64,000 nt of DNA from Hydrogenoanaerobacterium saccharovorans (lineage in GTDB: Bacteria; Bacillota; Clostridia; Oscillospirales; Ruminococcaceae), in contig NZ_JACSNR010000005.1 in NCBI RefSeq assembly GCF_016901815.1, positions 62,001 through 126,000 of the forward strand. The letters are read 5' to 3'. A program made the translations under genes and the position numbers. The notes beneath the pieces are model-generated. The model did not search any database. It had not been told where the DNA came from and worked only from the letters and a program-made list of their open reading frames with translations. Shown here in pieces: positions 23,285 to 31,541 of this stretch; the first letter of the stretch is position 1; each line of letters begins with the position of its first letter.

Positions 23285-23638
23285 ATGGTGAGAGATGGGC
23301 TTGTGTTCAAAGATGAGGATGGTCAGGTCATATTCAACCAGTACAGCTTCTGTGAACTGGTGAAGCACCTGCTGGTAGAGTTGGTGGGGATCTCCTATGA
23401 GGAAGCCTCCCAGACAGTGGAACGCTCACCGCTGGCAGAGCCAGTGGCTGATGCCATGGGAGTGGCGATATTCAGCCATGAGCTGCCTTATTACTGGGCT
23501 ATGTTTTTCTACCATGGGAACGGTTATTGGTGGGAAAAGGGCATTCCAGCGCAGCCAGAGGATATGGATGCCTATGAAACCTTGGAAAATAGGATCATGG
23601 AGAAATACCACTTAAAGGAGCCGTTTATATGGACATGA
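23285..23638 (+). CDS. Hypothetical protein of the immunity array
   Basis: A protein of 117 residues. ATG 23285 is preferred to the in-frame ATG 23270 since GGAGAGG lies at 23272-23278. It contains 'EASQTVERSPLAEPVADAMG' and an aromatic 'PYYWAMFFYHGNGYWW'. Family unknown. Overlaps the start of the barstar-like gene by 10 nt, so the pair is coupled. Confidence 0.6.
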   Translation: MVRDGLVFKDEDGQVIFNQYSFCELVKHLLVELVGISYEEASQTVERSPLAEPVADAMGVAIFSHELPYYWAMFFYHGNGYWWEKGIPAQPEDMDAYETLENRIMEKYHLKEPFIWT

Positions 23639-23934
23639 GAGAGGTGTTCACCATTGACGGCCGGCGCTTTTCCAATATGGCCGGTTTTTATGACGAGGTG
23701 GAGCGGGTGTTTACATTTGGTTTGGACCGGAAGATCGGTCGGAACCTGAATGCTTTCAACGATATTCTCCGGGGCGGTTTTGGGCGGCATGCGTATGGAC
23801 AGCCCATCCACATCAAGTGGCTGGCCTATGAAAAAAGCGTCCGCAATCTCGGAAAAGAGACAATGGACACCATTGTGGAAATCATTTTGGATACAGACCA
23901 TTCCGGGCACGACTGTACCCTGGAACGGCTTTGA
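23629..23934 (+). CDS. Barstar family ribonuclease inhibitor-like protein
   Basis: A protein of 101 residues from ATG 23629 behind AAAGGAG. 'FTIDGRRFSNMAGFYDEVER' , 'KIGRNLNAFNDILRGGFG', 'QPIHIKWLAYEKSVRNLG' and 'TMDTIVEIILD' follow the barstar fold layout (beta strand, helix, Asn-Leu-Asp-type loop, helix, W-containing strand). Barstar inhibits barnase-type RNases by occluding the active site. The gene therefore predicts a barnase-like toxin as the target. It is coupled to the upstream small gene. Confidence 0.8.
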   Translation: MDMREVFTIDGRRFSNMAGFYDEVERVFTFGLDRKIGRNLNAFNDILRGGFGRHAYGQPIHIKWLAYEKSVRNLGKETMDTIVEIILDTDHSGHDCTLERL

Positions 23935-23958
23935 CCAAGCAAAAAAGGAGGCATCACT

Positions 23959-24738
23959 ATGGGACTTGACATCTACGCCGGAACATTGACCCGATACTAT
24001 TCGCACAACTGGAAGACTGTTGTGCAGCAGTGGGCAGAGCAAAACGGCTACACCTTCAACCGGATCACACCGAATGGAGAACCTGCTGACAACGAGGAAG
24101 AAATGTCCCCGGCTGAGGTCCAGGCGGCGGTAGAGAACTGGCGGGATCAAATCTTGAGCGCCATTTCTCAGCCGGGCCAGCCCCCCTATACTCCCTGGCC
24201 GGAGGATAATGAGAAGCCTTATTACACCGACAAGCCAGATTGGGATGCCTTCGGCGCTATGCTGCTGGTGGCTGCCTACCGTACATACGATGAGCCGGTG
24301 CCCCCTACTGTGGAAAAGGACTGGAACTTCGGCGAACATCCCCTGATCGCCCGTCTTGGAGCGGACAAGGAACGGGTGTGGTCGTTGTTTTATGGAGCGA
24401 CCTGGTGGCTGCCTCTGGAGGATGCCTTCTTTTTCCAGGCACCTTTGCCCACCGACGATCAGGCGATAATTGCCACCCTGGGCGGACTTCGGAAGGAGCT
24501 GGAGAAGCTGAACCAGCTGGCATGGCAGGCCGATGAGGAAACCATTCTGAGCTGGAGTGAAACGGAAGGCTATCCGACAGACGGCATTATTCCCGCGCAT
24601 GGGAAAATCAGCAGGGCAGATATTCAGGAGCATACCCAGTTTGATACCCAATCCCTGGCCAAGTTTGCCTTCTCCATGTTCTGGCAGGCTATGCGGTTTG
24701 CAGAGGAACAGCAGGTGCCCATCCTGCTGGATTACTAA
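23959..24738 (+). CDS. Hypothetical protein ('MGLDIYAGTLTRYY' family)
   Basis: A protein of 259 residues beginning 'MGLDIYAGTLTRYYSHNW'. I recall similarly starting proteins in other clostridial immunity clusters but no family name. It contains 'WSLFYGATWWLPLEDAFFFQ' and a helical C-terminus. Start ATG 23959 follows AAAGGAGG. No signal peptide. Immunity function is inferred from context. Confidence 0.65.
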   Translation: MGLDIYAGTLTRYYSHNWKTVVQQWAEQNGYTFNRITPNGEPADNEEEMSPAEVQAAVENWRDQILSAISQPGQPPYTPWPEDNEKPYYTDKPDWDAFGAMLLVAAYRTYDEPVPPTVEKDWNFGEHPLIARLGADKERVWSLFYGATWWLPLEDAFFFQAPLPTDDQAIIATLGGLRKELEKLNQLAWQADEETILSWSETEGYPTDGIIPAHGKISRADIQEHTQFDTQSLAKFAFSMFWQAMRFAEEQQVPILLDY

Positions 24739-24750
24739 GGAGGTTTTTTT

Positions 24751-25464
24751 ATGGGATACGATGTGAGTTTTCACCCGATTTCACCAGAGGAAATGCGGGA
24801 ATGGTATTTTACTCCCTTAACCTGGATACAGCAGGGACAGGAGGAAAAGGTGCTGGCACTCGCCGCACAGTATGGAATAGAGAATTTCTATGCAGAAAAA
24901 TATCTGGATACCCTGCGGGTTGGGGCTGGAACAGAATCCGACGAGCTGTTTGACAAAAGCCATGGCTTCTATATTGCAGTGATCCAGGGCTTTTTCCGGG
25001 ATTACTATTACACCAGAGGCAGTGCCTTTTCTTTCCTGGTGGAAGAAAAGCCGGAATATGAGCGGTACTTCACCTCGTGGGATCAAGTGACTCCTGTTTC
25101 CTTTCCAAACCCCATGCAGAACCGAATCATCGAAAACTATTGCTCCGGTGTATATCTGTCTCCAGATCAAGTTATGCTGCTTCTCAAAGACATGGAGCAG
25201 GACCCCAAAGTGCTTGAAGATCTGGAGGAGCTTTGGAGCAATGGACAGATTGCTGTGCTGAAAAAGGCACTTTCTGCCGCTGCAGAGCTGGGCGCCGGCC
25301 TGCTGGAGGCCACTGAAGTGGTAGAACCAAACCCCATCAGTCCGAATGAGAGTACAAGTTATTCCAACCTGTACCACTGCGACAGGGACGGGGTGTATCT
25401 CTACATAGATACTGTCAGTGCTCAATTAGCGGATGTGATTGGAAAAAGTGAGGAACAAGCATAA
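24751..25464 (+). CDS. Hypothetical protein ('MGYDVSFHPIS' family), last complete gene of the array
   Basis: A protein of 237 residues from ATG 24751 after AAGGAGG. It starts 'MGYDVSFHPISPEEMREWYF', a start I have seen in related immunity loci, without an assigned function. It has a helical C-terminal half ('LSPDQVMLLLKDMEQDPKVL', 'LKKALSAAAELGAGLLEATE') and ends in a beta stretch. It begins like the upstream gene (MG-DI/V), suggesting the two are distantly related. Confidence 0.65.
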   Translation: MGYDVSFHPISPEEMREWYFTPLTWIQQGQEEKVLALAAQYGIENFYAEKYLDTLRVGAGTESDELFDKSHGFYIAVIQGFFRDYYYTRGSAFSFLVEEKPEYERYFTSWDQVTPVSFPNPMQNRIIENYCSGVYLSPDQVMLLLKDMEQDPKVLEDLEELWSNGQIAVLKKALSAAAELGAGLLEATEVVEPNPISPNESTSYSNLYHCDRDGVYLYIDTVSAQLADVIGKSEEQA

Positions 25465-25481
25465 GCGGTTGGGAGGGTTTT

Positions 25482-25532
25482 ATGGAACAAAAACGCCCGG
25501 CAGAAAATATCTCCATGGTTACCTATTTATGA
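25482..25532 (+). other. 16-codon reading-frame remnant at the end of the array
   Basis: A good RBS (GGGAGGG) precedes ATG 25482, but the frame stops after 16 codons (MEQKRPAENISMVTYL). This is probably the decayed 5' end of a further immunity gene; it could also be a chance ORF. Confidence 0.35.
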
Positions 25533-25652
25533 TCAGATTACTGTCATGGCAGGGAGGGATCGTTTCGCACGGGTATGCATGACGCAAATGCGATAGGACA
25601 TAAATAGGCAAGGCCAGACAGGAGATCTAAAGTGTTCCCACCTGCCACAGAC

Positions 25653-25690
25653 TGAGTCTGGACGCAATTCGCGTTCCAGGCTCATTTTCT
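25653..25690 (+). terminator. Hairpin terminator closing the immunity array
   Basis: TGAGTCTGGACGC pairs with GCGTTCCAGGCTCA around a short AATT loop (one bulge, one G-U pair), followed by TTTTCTTT. It is the first terminator-like hairpin found downstream of position 1, consistent with one very long transcription unit. Confidence 0.6.
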
Positions 25691-25823
25691 TTGCCAGAAT
25701 TTTGCACACGCGGCAGAGAGATCTGAAGCATTTATGTGTTTTAGATTAGATTATAGGCTTGGCTTTGGTATTGCGTTTCGCTCAGCATAGTAACAAGATG
25801 CCCTTTGCCTCTCCATTTTGTGC

Positions 25824-25829
25824 TATAAT
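25824..25829 (+). promoter_or_regulatory. Extended -10 promoter of the 25928 gene
   Basis: TGCTATAAT (TG at 25821-25822, TATAAT at 25824-25829); no clear -35 at standard spacing, as is usual for extended -10 promoters. It leaves a leader of about 90 nt. Confidence 0.5.
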
Positions 25830-25927
25830 ATAAATAGCATCGCAAGCTATCGTTCCTGTGATGAAAGGGACAGCGAGATTGTCCCAGTAGGGGTGTCCTG
25901 TATAAAATCCGGATTGGAGGTATGAGA

Positions 25928-26434
25928 ATGAAACAGCTTCTTTTGATACTGCTCCTGATTTTTACACTTCAGAGGAGATACATTGCTTCTGAGGAGCTTG
26001 CTTCTGCAGTGCCTTCCGCAGAACAGGATCAAGCCTTGGAGCAATGGGTGGCAGATCTTGAGCCTGTCTGTGAATTTGAAGTAACTGAAGAATATCCTGG
26101 CGTTATTTTGGAACTATTCGATCAGCTGACAGAGCAAAGAAATCAGCTGTCTGATAGTCAGCAAATTCTGAATACCAACCTGCAGTCTGTAACCGTTTAC
26201 GGAACGCAGCAGGAATTTTGCGCCATCTATACTTTCAGCAGCGAACAGGAGTATCTCACAGAATCCGGAAGTACCAGACAGGAGCCATTCGGTGAAATGA
26301 CCATGCGGGTCCGGATGCGCCAGAAGAACAAAACAACCTATGAATTAGTAGCGCAGGGAGGCGGCCCCATTGCCTATGGTTTAGAGAAAACCGACCTGAC
26401 GTTAGAGAGCATTCAGCAGAATCCTACTCGTTAA
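25928..26434 (+). CDS. Small putative secreted protein
   Basis: A protein of 168 residues. ATG 25928 gives an 8-nt spacing from GGAGG; ATG 25922 is too close. The N-terminus 'MKQLLLILLLIFTLQRR' is hydrophobic and may be a signal peptide or anchor, though the Arg-Arg directly after is atypical. The rest is Gln/Glu-rich and ends in a beta domain ('EMTMRVRMRQKNKTTYELVA'). Family unknown. It has its own promoter and terminator, so it is monocistronic. Confidence 0.6.
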   Translation: MKQLLLILLLIFTLQRRYIASEELASAVPSAEQDQALEQWVADLEPVCEFEVTEEYPGVILELFDQLTEQRNQLSDSQQILNTNLQSVTVYGTQQEFCAIYTFSSEQEYLTESGSTRQEPFGEMTMRVRMRQKNKTTYELVAQGGGPIAYGLEKTDLTLESIQQNPTR

Positions 26435-26437
26435 TGG

Positions 26438-26477
26438 AAAGCCCCGGTACCAGAACAGCTCGTACCGGGGCTTTTTT
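26438..26477 (+). terminator. Rho-independent terminator
   Basis: AGCCCCGGTAC and GTACCGGGGCT form an 11-bp stem followed by TTTTTT, immediately after the stop of the secreted-protein gene. Confidence 0.9.
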
Positions 26478-26701
26478 GTCATTATCGGATCGTTCTGACA
26501 CAGGAAGCTGCAGATAGGTCAAATCCGATACGATCGATGATCTGATTCCCAATAAAGCCGGGAATCTCTTGGCCCGTGTGACCAGACGCAGGGCGAAAGG
26601 AATGCTGCATATTCCGGGGTTTTGATTTACCAGGTGAAACAGTTATCAAAATCGTAGAGGGGAATGTATCGAATTTTATGGGAAATTTTTCTGAAAAATG
26701 G

Positions 26702-26707
26702 TATACT
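26702..26707 (+). promoter_or_regulatory. Extended -10 of the lipoprotein gene
   Basis: TGGTATACT (TATACT at 26702-26707) lies 23 nt before ATG 26730. No convincing -35. The upstream 220 bases (26478-26700) show no gene. Confidence 0.45.
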
Positions 26708-26729
26708 GAAATCAAAAGGGGGCGTTTTT

Positions 26730-27488
26730 ATGGAGAAGAGGACCATAACTCTGATACTGGCATTGGGTCTGATGTTTGGGTCTGTACTGACTGGCTGCAG
26801 CGCAAATACAGAGAACAGTAGCCCGGACCGTTCCTCTCAGCCAACTGAGCAGGAGCAGACATCTGTATCCGGAGAACCTGTATCGGAGGACAGTTCAGAC
26901 GGTGAGACAGCTGACGATTCTGCTGTTTCGTCAGATTCTGGAAATTCCCAGTTGGCTCCTGAAGCGCCAGATTCCGTCGTACTGGAAAACCCGGATACCG
27001 ATCCGGATATGACAGCGGAAGAACTGGCTGAAATAGAACGCCTCCGGACTGCCTGGGCTCTCCGGGAATATCTGGAGGAGACAGTCTCTGCTGAAAGCTA
27101 TGCCTATCTGAATCCGGGAGACGGAATTCTCACCATCGGTGCCATTGACGAGGAAGCACTTCGGGCGGCAGTGGAGGCCTACACAGGCACACCCTGCCGG
27201 GAGGTGATCTATCAGCCGGCTGAATGCTCTCAGGCACAGGTTGCAGCCCTCACTGAAGCGCTCACGGATTTGGAATGCCCTTATCGAACTGCTGCCAGTG
27301 CGGTCCGGATTGATGGCGGTGCGGGGGAAGGTATTCTGGTATTCCTGGAAGCAGATGAGGACAGCGATGCTGACAGGATCAAATCCGAAGTGCTGCGCCT
27401 TGCAGAGGAGATGAATTTCCCCACAGAGTACATTACCTTTGAACGCCATGGCAGTTTGCCGCCGCCTGGTACCAATCCTGATACCTGA
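26730..27488 (+). CDS. Lipoprotein with Ser/Glu-rich linker, unknown function
   Basis: A protein of 252 residues. 'MEKRTITLILALGLMFGSVLTGC' contains an LTGC lipobox, so the mature protein is lipid-anchored at Cys22 or nearby on the outer face of the membrane. Residues 25-85 are a low-complexity Ser/Glu/Asp linker. The C-terminal domain (about 100-250) is an alpha-beta unit with 'VSAESYAYLNPGDGILTIGA' and 'RIDGGAGEGILVFLEADEDS'. Family unknown. Confidence 0.7.
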   Translation: MEKRTITLILALGLMFGSVLTGCSANTENSSPDRSSQPTEQEQTSVSGEPVSEDSSDGETADDSAVSSDSGNSQLAPEAPDSVVLENPDTDPDMTAEELAEIERLRTAWALREYLEETVSAESYAYLNPGDGILTIGAIDEEALRAAVEAYTGTPCREVIYQPAECSQAQVAALTEALTDLECPYRTAASAVRIDGGAGEGILVFLEADEDSDADRIKSEVLRLAEEMNFPTEYITFERHGSLPPPGTNPDT

Positions 27489-27534
27489 GTGCTTTCAGCA
27501 GAAGTTCCTCCCCATAAAGGTGAGGTATATTCCA

Positions 27535-27654
27535 ATGAAGAAAAGAGTTATGATTATAGTGCTAGCAGCCATCATGATTTTTGGCATCATTCCTGCAGGC
27601 TGCAGCACACAGGAGTTCTATTTGAGAAGCTGCAAACCGGGGTGCAGCCGCTGA
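27535..27654 (+). pseudogene. Truncated lipoprotein fragment
   Basis: A 39-residue frame that starts with a lipoprotein signal ('MKKRVMIIVLAAIMIFGIIPAGC') and then stops sixteen residues later. The lipobox AGC is intact but no body remains. It probably is the decayed start of a paralogue of the upstream lipoprotein gene; a free lipopeptide is a less likely alternative. Confidence 0.5.
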
Positions 27655-27692
27655 AATCCCTGCCAATCACTGTCCCCGGGAATATTCATAAT

Positions 27693-27740
27693 AAAAAGCA
27701 TCCGTCTGTTGCTTCGAAGCCAACAGGCGGATGCTTTTTT
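27693..27740. terminator. Bidirectional terminator between convergent units
   Basis: AAAAAGCATCCGTCTGTTG and CAACAGGCGGATGCTTTTTT form a 19-bp stem with one G-U pair. A-tract and T-tract allow it to work on both strands, ending the lipoprotein region and the minus-strand HxlR gene. Confidence 0.9.
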
Positions 27741-27772
27741 GTGCGGATGAAAACAGCTCCGTTGGAAGAGCA

Positions 27773-28147
27773 TCATTCATTCTCCGGTGAGGAGTCGTTG
27801 TCATTGCATTGTGGGTTTGTCATAATGAACCGGTCGTCAATGTTTTTTTCTCCCCATTCGCACATGAGTTCCAGAATGTGCTCCAGCGACCGTCCTTTTT
27901 CAGTGATGGAATATTCTACTCTGGGCGGTACTTCCGCATATACGGTGCGCTGGATCAGTCCATCAACCTCCAGTTCCCGCAGCTGATTGGTCAGTGTCCT
28001 TTGGGATACCTGTGTGATGGCACGCATCAGTTCACCAAAACGCTGGGTGCCATTGCGGATCAGGCTTTCCAGGATCAAAGGCTTGTATTTGCCGCCGATC
28101 ATTTTCAAAGTTACTTCCATTTCCGATGTCACTATAATCTTTTCCAT
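27773..28147 (-). CDS. HxlR family transcriptional regulator
   Basis: A 124-residue protein on the minus strand. '[20 protein letters not shown]' , '[20 protein letters not shown]' and '[20 protein letters not shown]' are the winged-helix signature of the HxlR family; '[20 protein letters not shown]' closes it. The classical N-terminal effector cysteine is lacking. Divergent from a MATE pump followed by two oxidoreductases, it likely controls that operon. Confidence 0.9.
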   Translation of the reverse strand: MEKIIVTSEMEVTLKMIGGKYKPLILESLIRNGTQRFGELMRAITQVSQRTLTNQLRELEVDGLIQRTVYAEVPPRVEYSITEKGRSLEHILELMCEWGEKNIDDRFIMTNPQCNDNDSSPENE

Positions 28148-28291
28148 CGCTTTCGTCCTCCAATAGTGAACATTTTTTCACACTATGCAAATAATGTGCG
28201 TACTTGTGGCCTTAATTTTGAAACTATATAATACCAGTATAGTCTATTTTTGCAATAATGCAACTCCATGTTGTGATGGGAGAGGTATTTC
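28148..28291. promoter_or_regulatory. Divergent hxlR/MATE control region
   Basis: Plus-strand promoter TTGTGG (28204-28209), 17 nt, TATAAT (28227-28232) for the MATE gene. Close to the hxlR start is an interrupted inverted repeat ATAGTG...CACTAT (about 28163-28187) that could be the HxlR operator. Confidence 0.55.
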
Positions 28292-29626
28292 ATGGAAAAG
28301 GTCATTGAACCTATGACCAGTGGTTCGATCGGTAAACGGATGATGTTCTTTGCTCTTCCGCTTTTACTGGGCAATCTGTTTCAGCAGCTCTACAATACAG
28401 TCGATTCCCTGATTGTAGGAAATTTCCTGGGCAGCAGCGCTCTGGCGGCTGTCAGCTCTTCGGGCAGCCTTATTTTTATGCTGATTGGATTCCTGAGCGG
28501 CATCTCCGCGGGAGCCGGTGTGGTTATTTCCCAGTATTTCAGGGCGGAAGATGTCCCCAACATCCAGCGTGCTGTGCATACCACTGTTGCCTTTGGCATA
28601 GCGGCAGGACTTCTGATGACCATCGTGGGAATTCTGCTTTCGCCGCAGATCCTGGCCTGGATGGGAACTCCTGAAAGTGTAATGCCTGAATCCATTTCCT
28701 ATCTGCAGATTTACTTCTCCGGGTCTTTGGGATTTGTTCTGTACAATGTATTTGTGGGCATTCTGCAGGCAGTCGGCGACAGCCAGCATCCGCTGTATTA
28801 CCTGATGGCTTCATCGGTCATCAATCTGGTGCTGGATATTCTGTTCATCGGATTTTTCCATACCGGGGTTAGCGGTGCGGCACTGGCTACGGTGATCTCA
28901 CAGGTGTTCAGCGCCATCCTCTGTTTTGTGCAGCTGCTCAGAACCAAAGAGAGCTATCAGCTGCGCCTTTCCAGCATCCGCTTTGACCTGCCGATGCTGG
29001 GGAGGATTATCCGGATCGGACTTCCCTCGGGTATTCAGAATTCGATTATTGCGTTTGCCAATGTGGTGGTACAGTCCTATATCAACGCCTTTGGCGAAAT
29101 GGCTATGGCGGGATACGGCGCCTATACCAAGATTGAAGGCTTTGCGTTCCTGCCCATCAACAGCTTTACCATGGCGATGACAACATTCGTGGGACAGAAT
29201 CTCGGCGCCGGACAGACCGAGCGCACCCGGAAAGGAGCCCGGTTTGGCATTCTGGTAACCGTTGTCATGGCGGAACTGATCGGAGTGATCGTGATGCTGT
29301 TTGCACCCCAGCTGATCGCGGCATTTGATTCCACTCCGGCTGTTGTACAGTTCGGCGTGGAAAAGGCACGGACCGCAGCGCTGTTTTACTGCCTCCTGGC
29401 GTATTCCCATTCGGTTGCCTCTGTGATCCGGGGAGCCGGCAAAGCTGTGGTTTCCATGCTGATTATGATGACCTTCTGGTGTGTGGTCCGGGTTGCTTTC
29501 CTTGCAGTCAGCATCCCGTTCACTCATAGTGTTCTGATGGTGTATGCGGTCTATCCGCTGACATGGGCACTCAGTTCAGTGGCATTCTTCTTCTATTACA
29601 GACGGGCCAACTGGCTGAATCAATAA
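28292..29626 (+). CDS. MATE family multidrug efflux pump
   Basis: A protein of 444 residues with about twelve hydrophobic segments. 'GSIGKRMMFFALPLLLGNLF' and 'QQLYNTVDSLIVGNFLGSSA' at the start and the repeat 'YGAYTKIEGFAFLPINSFTM' in the second half are typical MATE (NorM/DinF-like) motifs. Such pumps export cationic drugs by Na+ or H+ antiport. It is the first gene of a unit with an FMN reductase and an SDR enzyme, probably under HxlR control. Substrate unknown. Confidence 0.9.
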   Translation: MEKVIEPMTSGSIGKRMMFFALPLLLGNLFQQLYNTVDSLIVGNFLGSSALAAVSSSGSLIFMLIGFLSGISAGAGVVISQYFRAEDVPNIQRAVHTTVAFGIAAGLLMTIVGILLSPQILAWMGTPESVMPESISYLQIYFSGSLGFVLYNVFVGILQAVGDSQHPLYYLMASSVINLVLDILFIGFFHTGVSGAALATVISQVFSAILCFVQLLRTKESYQLRLSSIRFDLPMLGRIIRIGLPSGIQNSIIAFANVVVQSYINAFGEMAMAGYGAYTKIEGFAFLPINSFTMAMTTFVGQNLGAGQTERTRKGARFGILVTVVMAELIGVIVMLFAPQLIAAFDSTPAVVQFGVEKARTAALFYCLLAYSHSVASVIRGAGKAVVSMLIMMTFWCVVRVAFLAVSIPFTHSVLMVYAVYPLTWALSSVAFFFYYRRANWLNQ

Positions 29627-29653
29627 CAAACTGACAGAAAGGAAGAACTGAAA

Positions 29654-30196
29654 ATGAAAATTCTGATTCTGAACGGAAGTCCCAGACTTCATGGAAACAC
29701 CAGCAAGGTGGTCCGTACACTGGATTCCATGCTGGCTCAGGAGCATACAGTGGAGCTTCTGGATATCTGCTCCATGCAGCTGAGCGGATGTGTGGCATGC
29801 GATGCCTGTAAGGCAAATGGCGGACATTGTGTGCGTCCGGATGAGTCGGATGCTGTGATCCGCAAGATCGCGGAAGCGGATGCGGTGATCTTCGGCACAC
29901 CTGTTTACTGGTGGGGCATGTCGGCTCAGCTGAAAATGGTGGTGGATAAGTTCTATTCCCAGGATTCCCAGTTCAAGACCATGAAGAAAAAGATCGGCGT
30001 GGTTGTTACAGGGGCAAACGGCCTGGACAATCCCCAGTATCGTCTGATTGATGAGCAGTTCCGGTGTATTGCCGAGTATCTGCACTGGGATATGGCTTTC
30101 TCGCTGGCATTTGCGGCATACGAGCACGGCGAAGTGATGCAGCAGGAAGGAATTCTGGCTCAGCTCCAGGACGCCTGTGAGAAGATTGCGCGATAA
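29654..30196 (+). CDS. NADPH-dependent FMN reductase / flavodoxin-like oxidoreductase
   Basis: A protein of 180 residues. 'MKILILNGSPRLHGNTSKVV' has the phosphate loop for FMN; 'LSGCVACDACKANGGHCVRP' is the cysteine-rich stretch of this iron-sulfur-flavoprotein-like subgroup; 'VIFGTPVYWWGMSAQLKMVV' lines the flavin site. It reduces quinones or other electrophiles at the expense of NAD(P)H. Located 27 nt after the MATE gene. Confidence 0.88.
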   Translation: MKILILNGSPRLHGNTSKVVRTLDSMLAQEHTVELLDICSMQLSGCVACDACKANGGHCVRPDESDAVIRKIAEADAVIFGTPVYWWGMSAQLKMVVDKFYSQDSQFKTMKKKIGVVVTGANGLDNPQYRLIDEQFRCIAEYLHWDMAFSLAFAAYEHGEVMQQEGILAQLQDACEKIAR

Positions 30197-30213
30197 GAGA
30201 GGAGAGATTTGCA

Positions 30214-30933
30214 GTGAAAAAACTGGTAGTTATAACAGGTGCCAGCTCGGGAATCGGAATGGAACTTGCCAGACGGTTTTCGGCGGAGGGACATCCGGTT
30301 CTGATGCTGGCCCGGAGAAGGGAAGTGATGGAGGAACTGAACCTTCCCAACAGTCTCTGCCGCAGTGTGGATGTTACCGATCTGGAAGCCATGCAGTCTG
30401 CGGTTCGAGAGGCTGAGGAACTCTATGGAAAGACCGATCTGCTGATTAACTGCGCCGGTCTGATGCTGCTGGGATACCCCGCAGAACAGGACTTTGACGA
30501 GTGGAGCCGGATGATCGATGTCAATGTCAAGGGTGTGCTGACCGGCACCAAGGCAGTGCTGTCGGATATGATTGCGCGCAATGAGGGCACCATCATCAAT
30601 ATCGGCTCCATTGCGGGCAGAAAGACATTTGATAACCACTCGGTATACTGCGGAACCAAATATGCCGTGCATGCCATGACCGAAAGTATGCGCCGGGAGG
30701 TTTCCGGCAGCAATGTGCGGATGATCGTCATTGCTCCGGGTGTTGTGGAAACCCCGCTCCTTTCGCATACCTCCAACCAGGAGATCAAGGATAACTACAA
30801 CCTCTGGAAGCAGGAGATCGATGGAGGTCTGGAGCCTTCCCAGATTGCGGACTGTGCCTGGTTTGCCTACCAGATGCCGCAGGAGGTCTGTGTGCGTGAG
30901 ATCGTCATTGCCAAGACAAAGCAGGCAGACTGA
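30214..30933 (+). CDS. Short-chain dehydrogenase/reductase (SDR)
   Basis: A protein of 239 residues starting at GTG 30214 behind GAGGAGAG. 'VVITGASSGIGMELARRF' is the TGxxxGxG NAD(P)-binding motif; 'NCAG' at about residue 85; the catalytic Ser ('IINIGSIAGRKTF') and 'YCGTKYAVHAMTE' (Tyr and Lys of YxxxK) are intact. It is a classical SDR of the YdfG-like type. Substrate is not predictable. Last gene of the putative HxlR regulon. Confidence 0.9.
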   Translation: MKKLVVITGASSGIGMELARRFSAEGHPVLMLARRREVMEELNLPNSLCRSVDVTDLEAMQSAVREAEELYGKTDLLINCAGLMLLGYPAEQDFDEWSRMIDVNVKGVLTGTKAVLSDMIARNEGTIINIGSIAGRKTFDNHSVYCGTKYAVHAMTESMRREVSGSNVRMIVIAPGVVETPLLSHTSNQEIKDNYNLWKQEIDGGLEPSQIADCAWFAYQMPQEVCVREIVIAKTKQAD

Positions 30934-30991
30934 TTGGAAAGCAAGGCTTTCCCCGGCTCCTCCGCCGGCAGAGAGTATTCATACAGCATAG

Positions 30992-31035
30992 CAAAAAAGA
31001 CCGGATGCGCCTGAGAGCGTGTCCGGCCTTTTTGC
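30992..31035 (+). terminator. Terminator after the SDR gene
   Basis: AAAAAGACCGGA-TGCGC pairs with GCGTG-TCCGGCCTTTTT around CTGAGA; the T5 run and hairpin end the MATE operon. The A-run on the other side may serve the minus-strand gene at 31187. Confidence 0.8.
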
Positions 31036-31186
31036 AATTTGAGGTCCGATGAAATTTTGGCTTTGCGGCTTTCAGGTATCTGGCAGTTCGGAAAATGATC
31101 CGGGGTTTCTGCCAGACCGGCATGCGGCGCTCTTTCCCTGCCGGCGCTGTCTGCTGTTCAGGGTGCGGTCGGAGAGAGAAGATGTA

Positions 31187-31438
31187 TTACAGACCCAGGA
31201 GTGCCAGACAGATTCCGCCGAACAGGGCTGAGGCGGCACATACCGCAAGCAGGATCGCTATGGGAACTCCGATCAGAATCAGCAGACGCAGTTCCAGAGG
31301 ATGGTCCAGCAGCTGTGCGGTGGGGACTGGGGCGGAGTCGGGGGACTGGCTGTTTTCAGGCAGACGGTCGGGATCACCCCAGGTCGGGTCCACATATACA
31401 TCAGGCTTGGCTGCAAAGCGGAATATGCGTTTCATCAT
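31187..31438 (-). CDS. Small single-span membrane protein
   Basis: A protein of 83 residues on the minus strand, ATG 31438, with AAAGGA seven bases upstream. Residues 1-50 are soluble and polar; the C-terminal third 'LRLLILIGVPIAILLAVCAA' plus following residues forms one long hydrophobic segment. Divergent from kdpD and about 200 nt from it. Family unknown; a link to the Kdp system is only suggested by position. Confidence 0.6.
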   Translation of the reverse strand: MMKRIFRFAAKPDVYVDPTWGDPDRLPENSQSPDSAPVPTAQLLDHPLELRLLILIGVPIAILLAVCAASALFGGICLALLGL

Positions 31439-31541
31439 CAAACATCCTTTCCGATTGATCTGCCATCAGTATAGCCCTTTTTCCAAAAAGAGGGTGTTAG
31501 GGCTTTTCTCCGGAAATTAAGACCTGATAAATGACGGATAA

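Larger units (their letters stand above)
25533..25927. other. Non-coding stretch after the array
   Basis: No gene seen on either strand. It holds the array terminator (25653-25690) and the promoter of the next gene (25824-25829). Base composition is lower in GC than the array. Confidence 0.6.
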
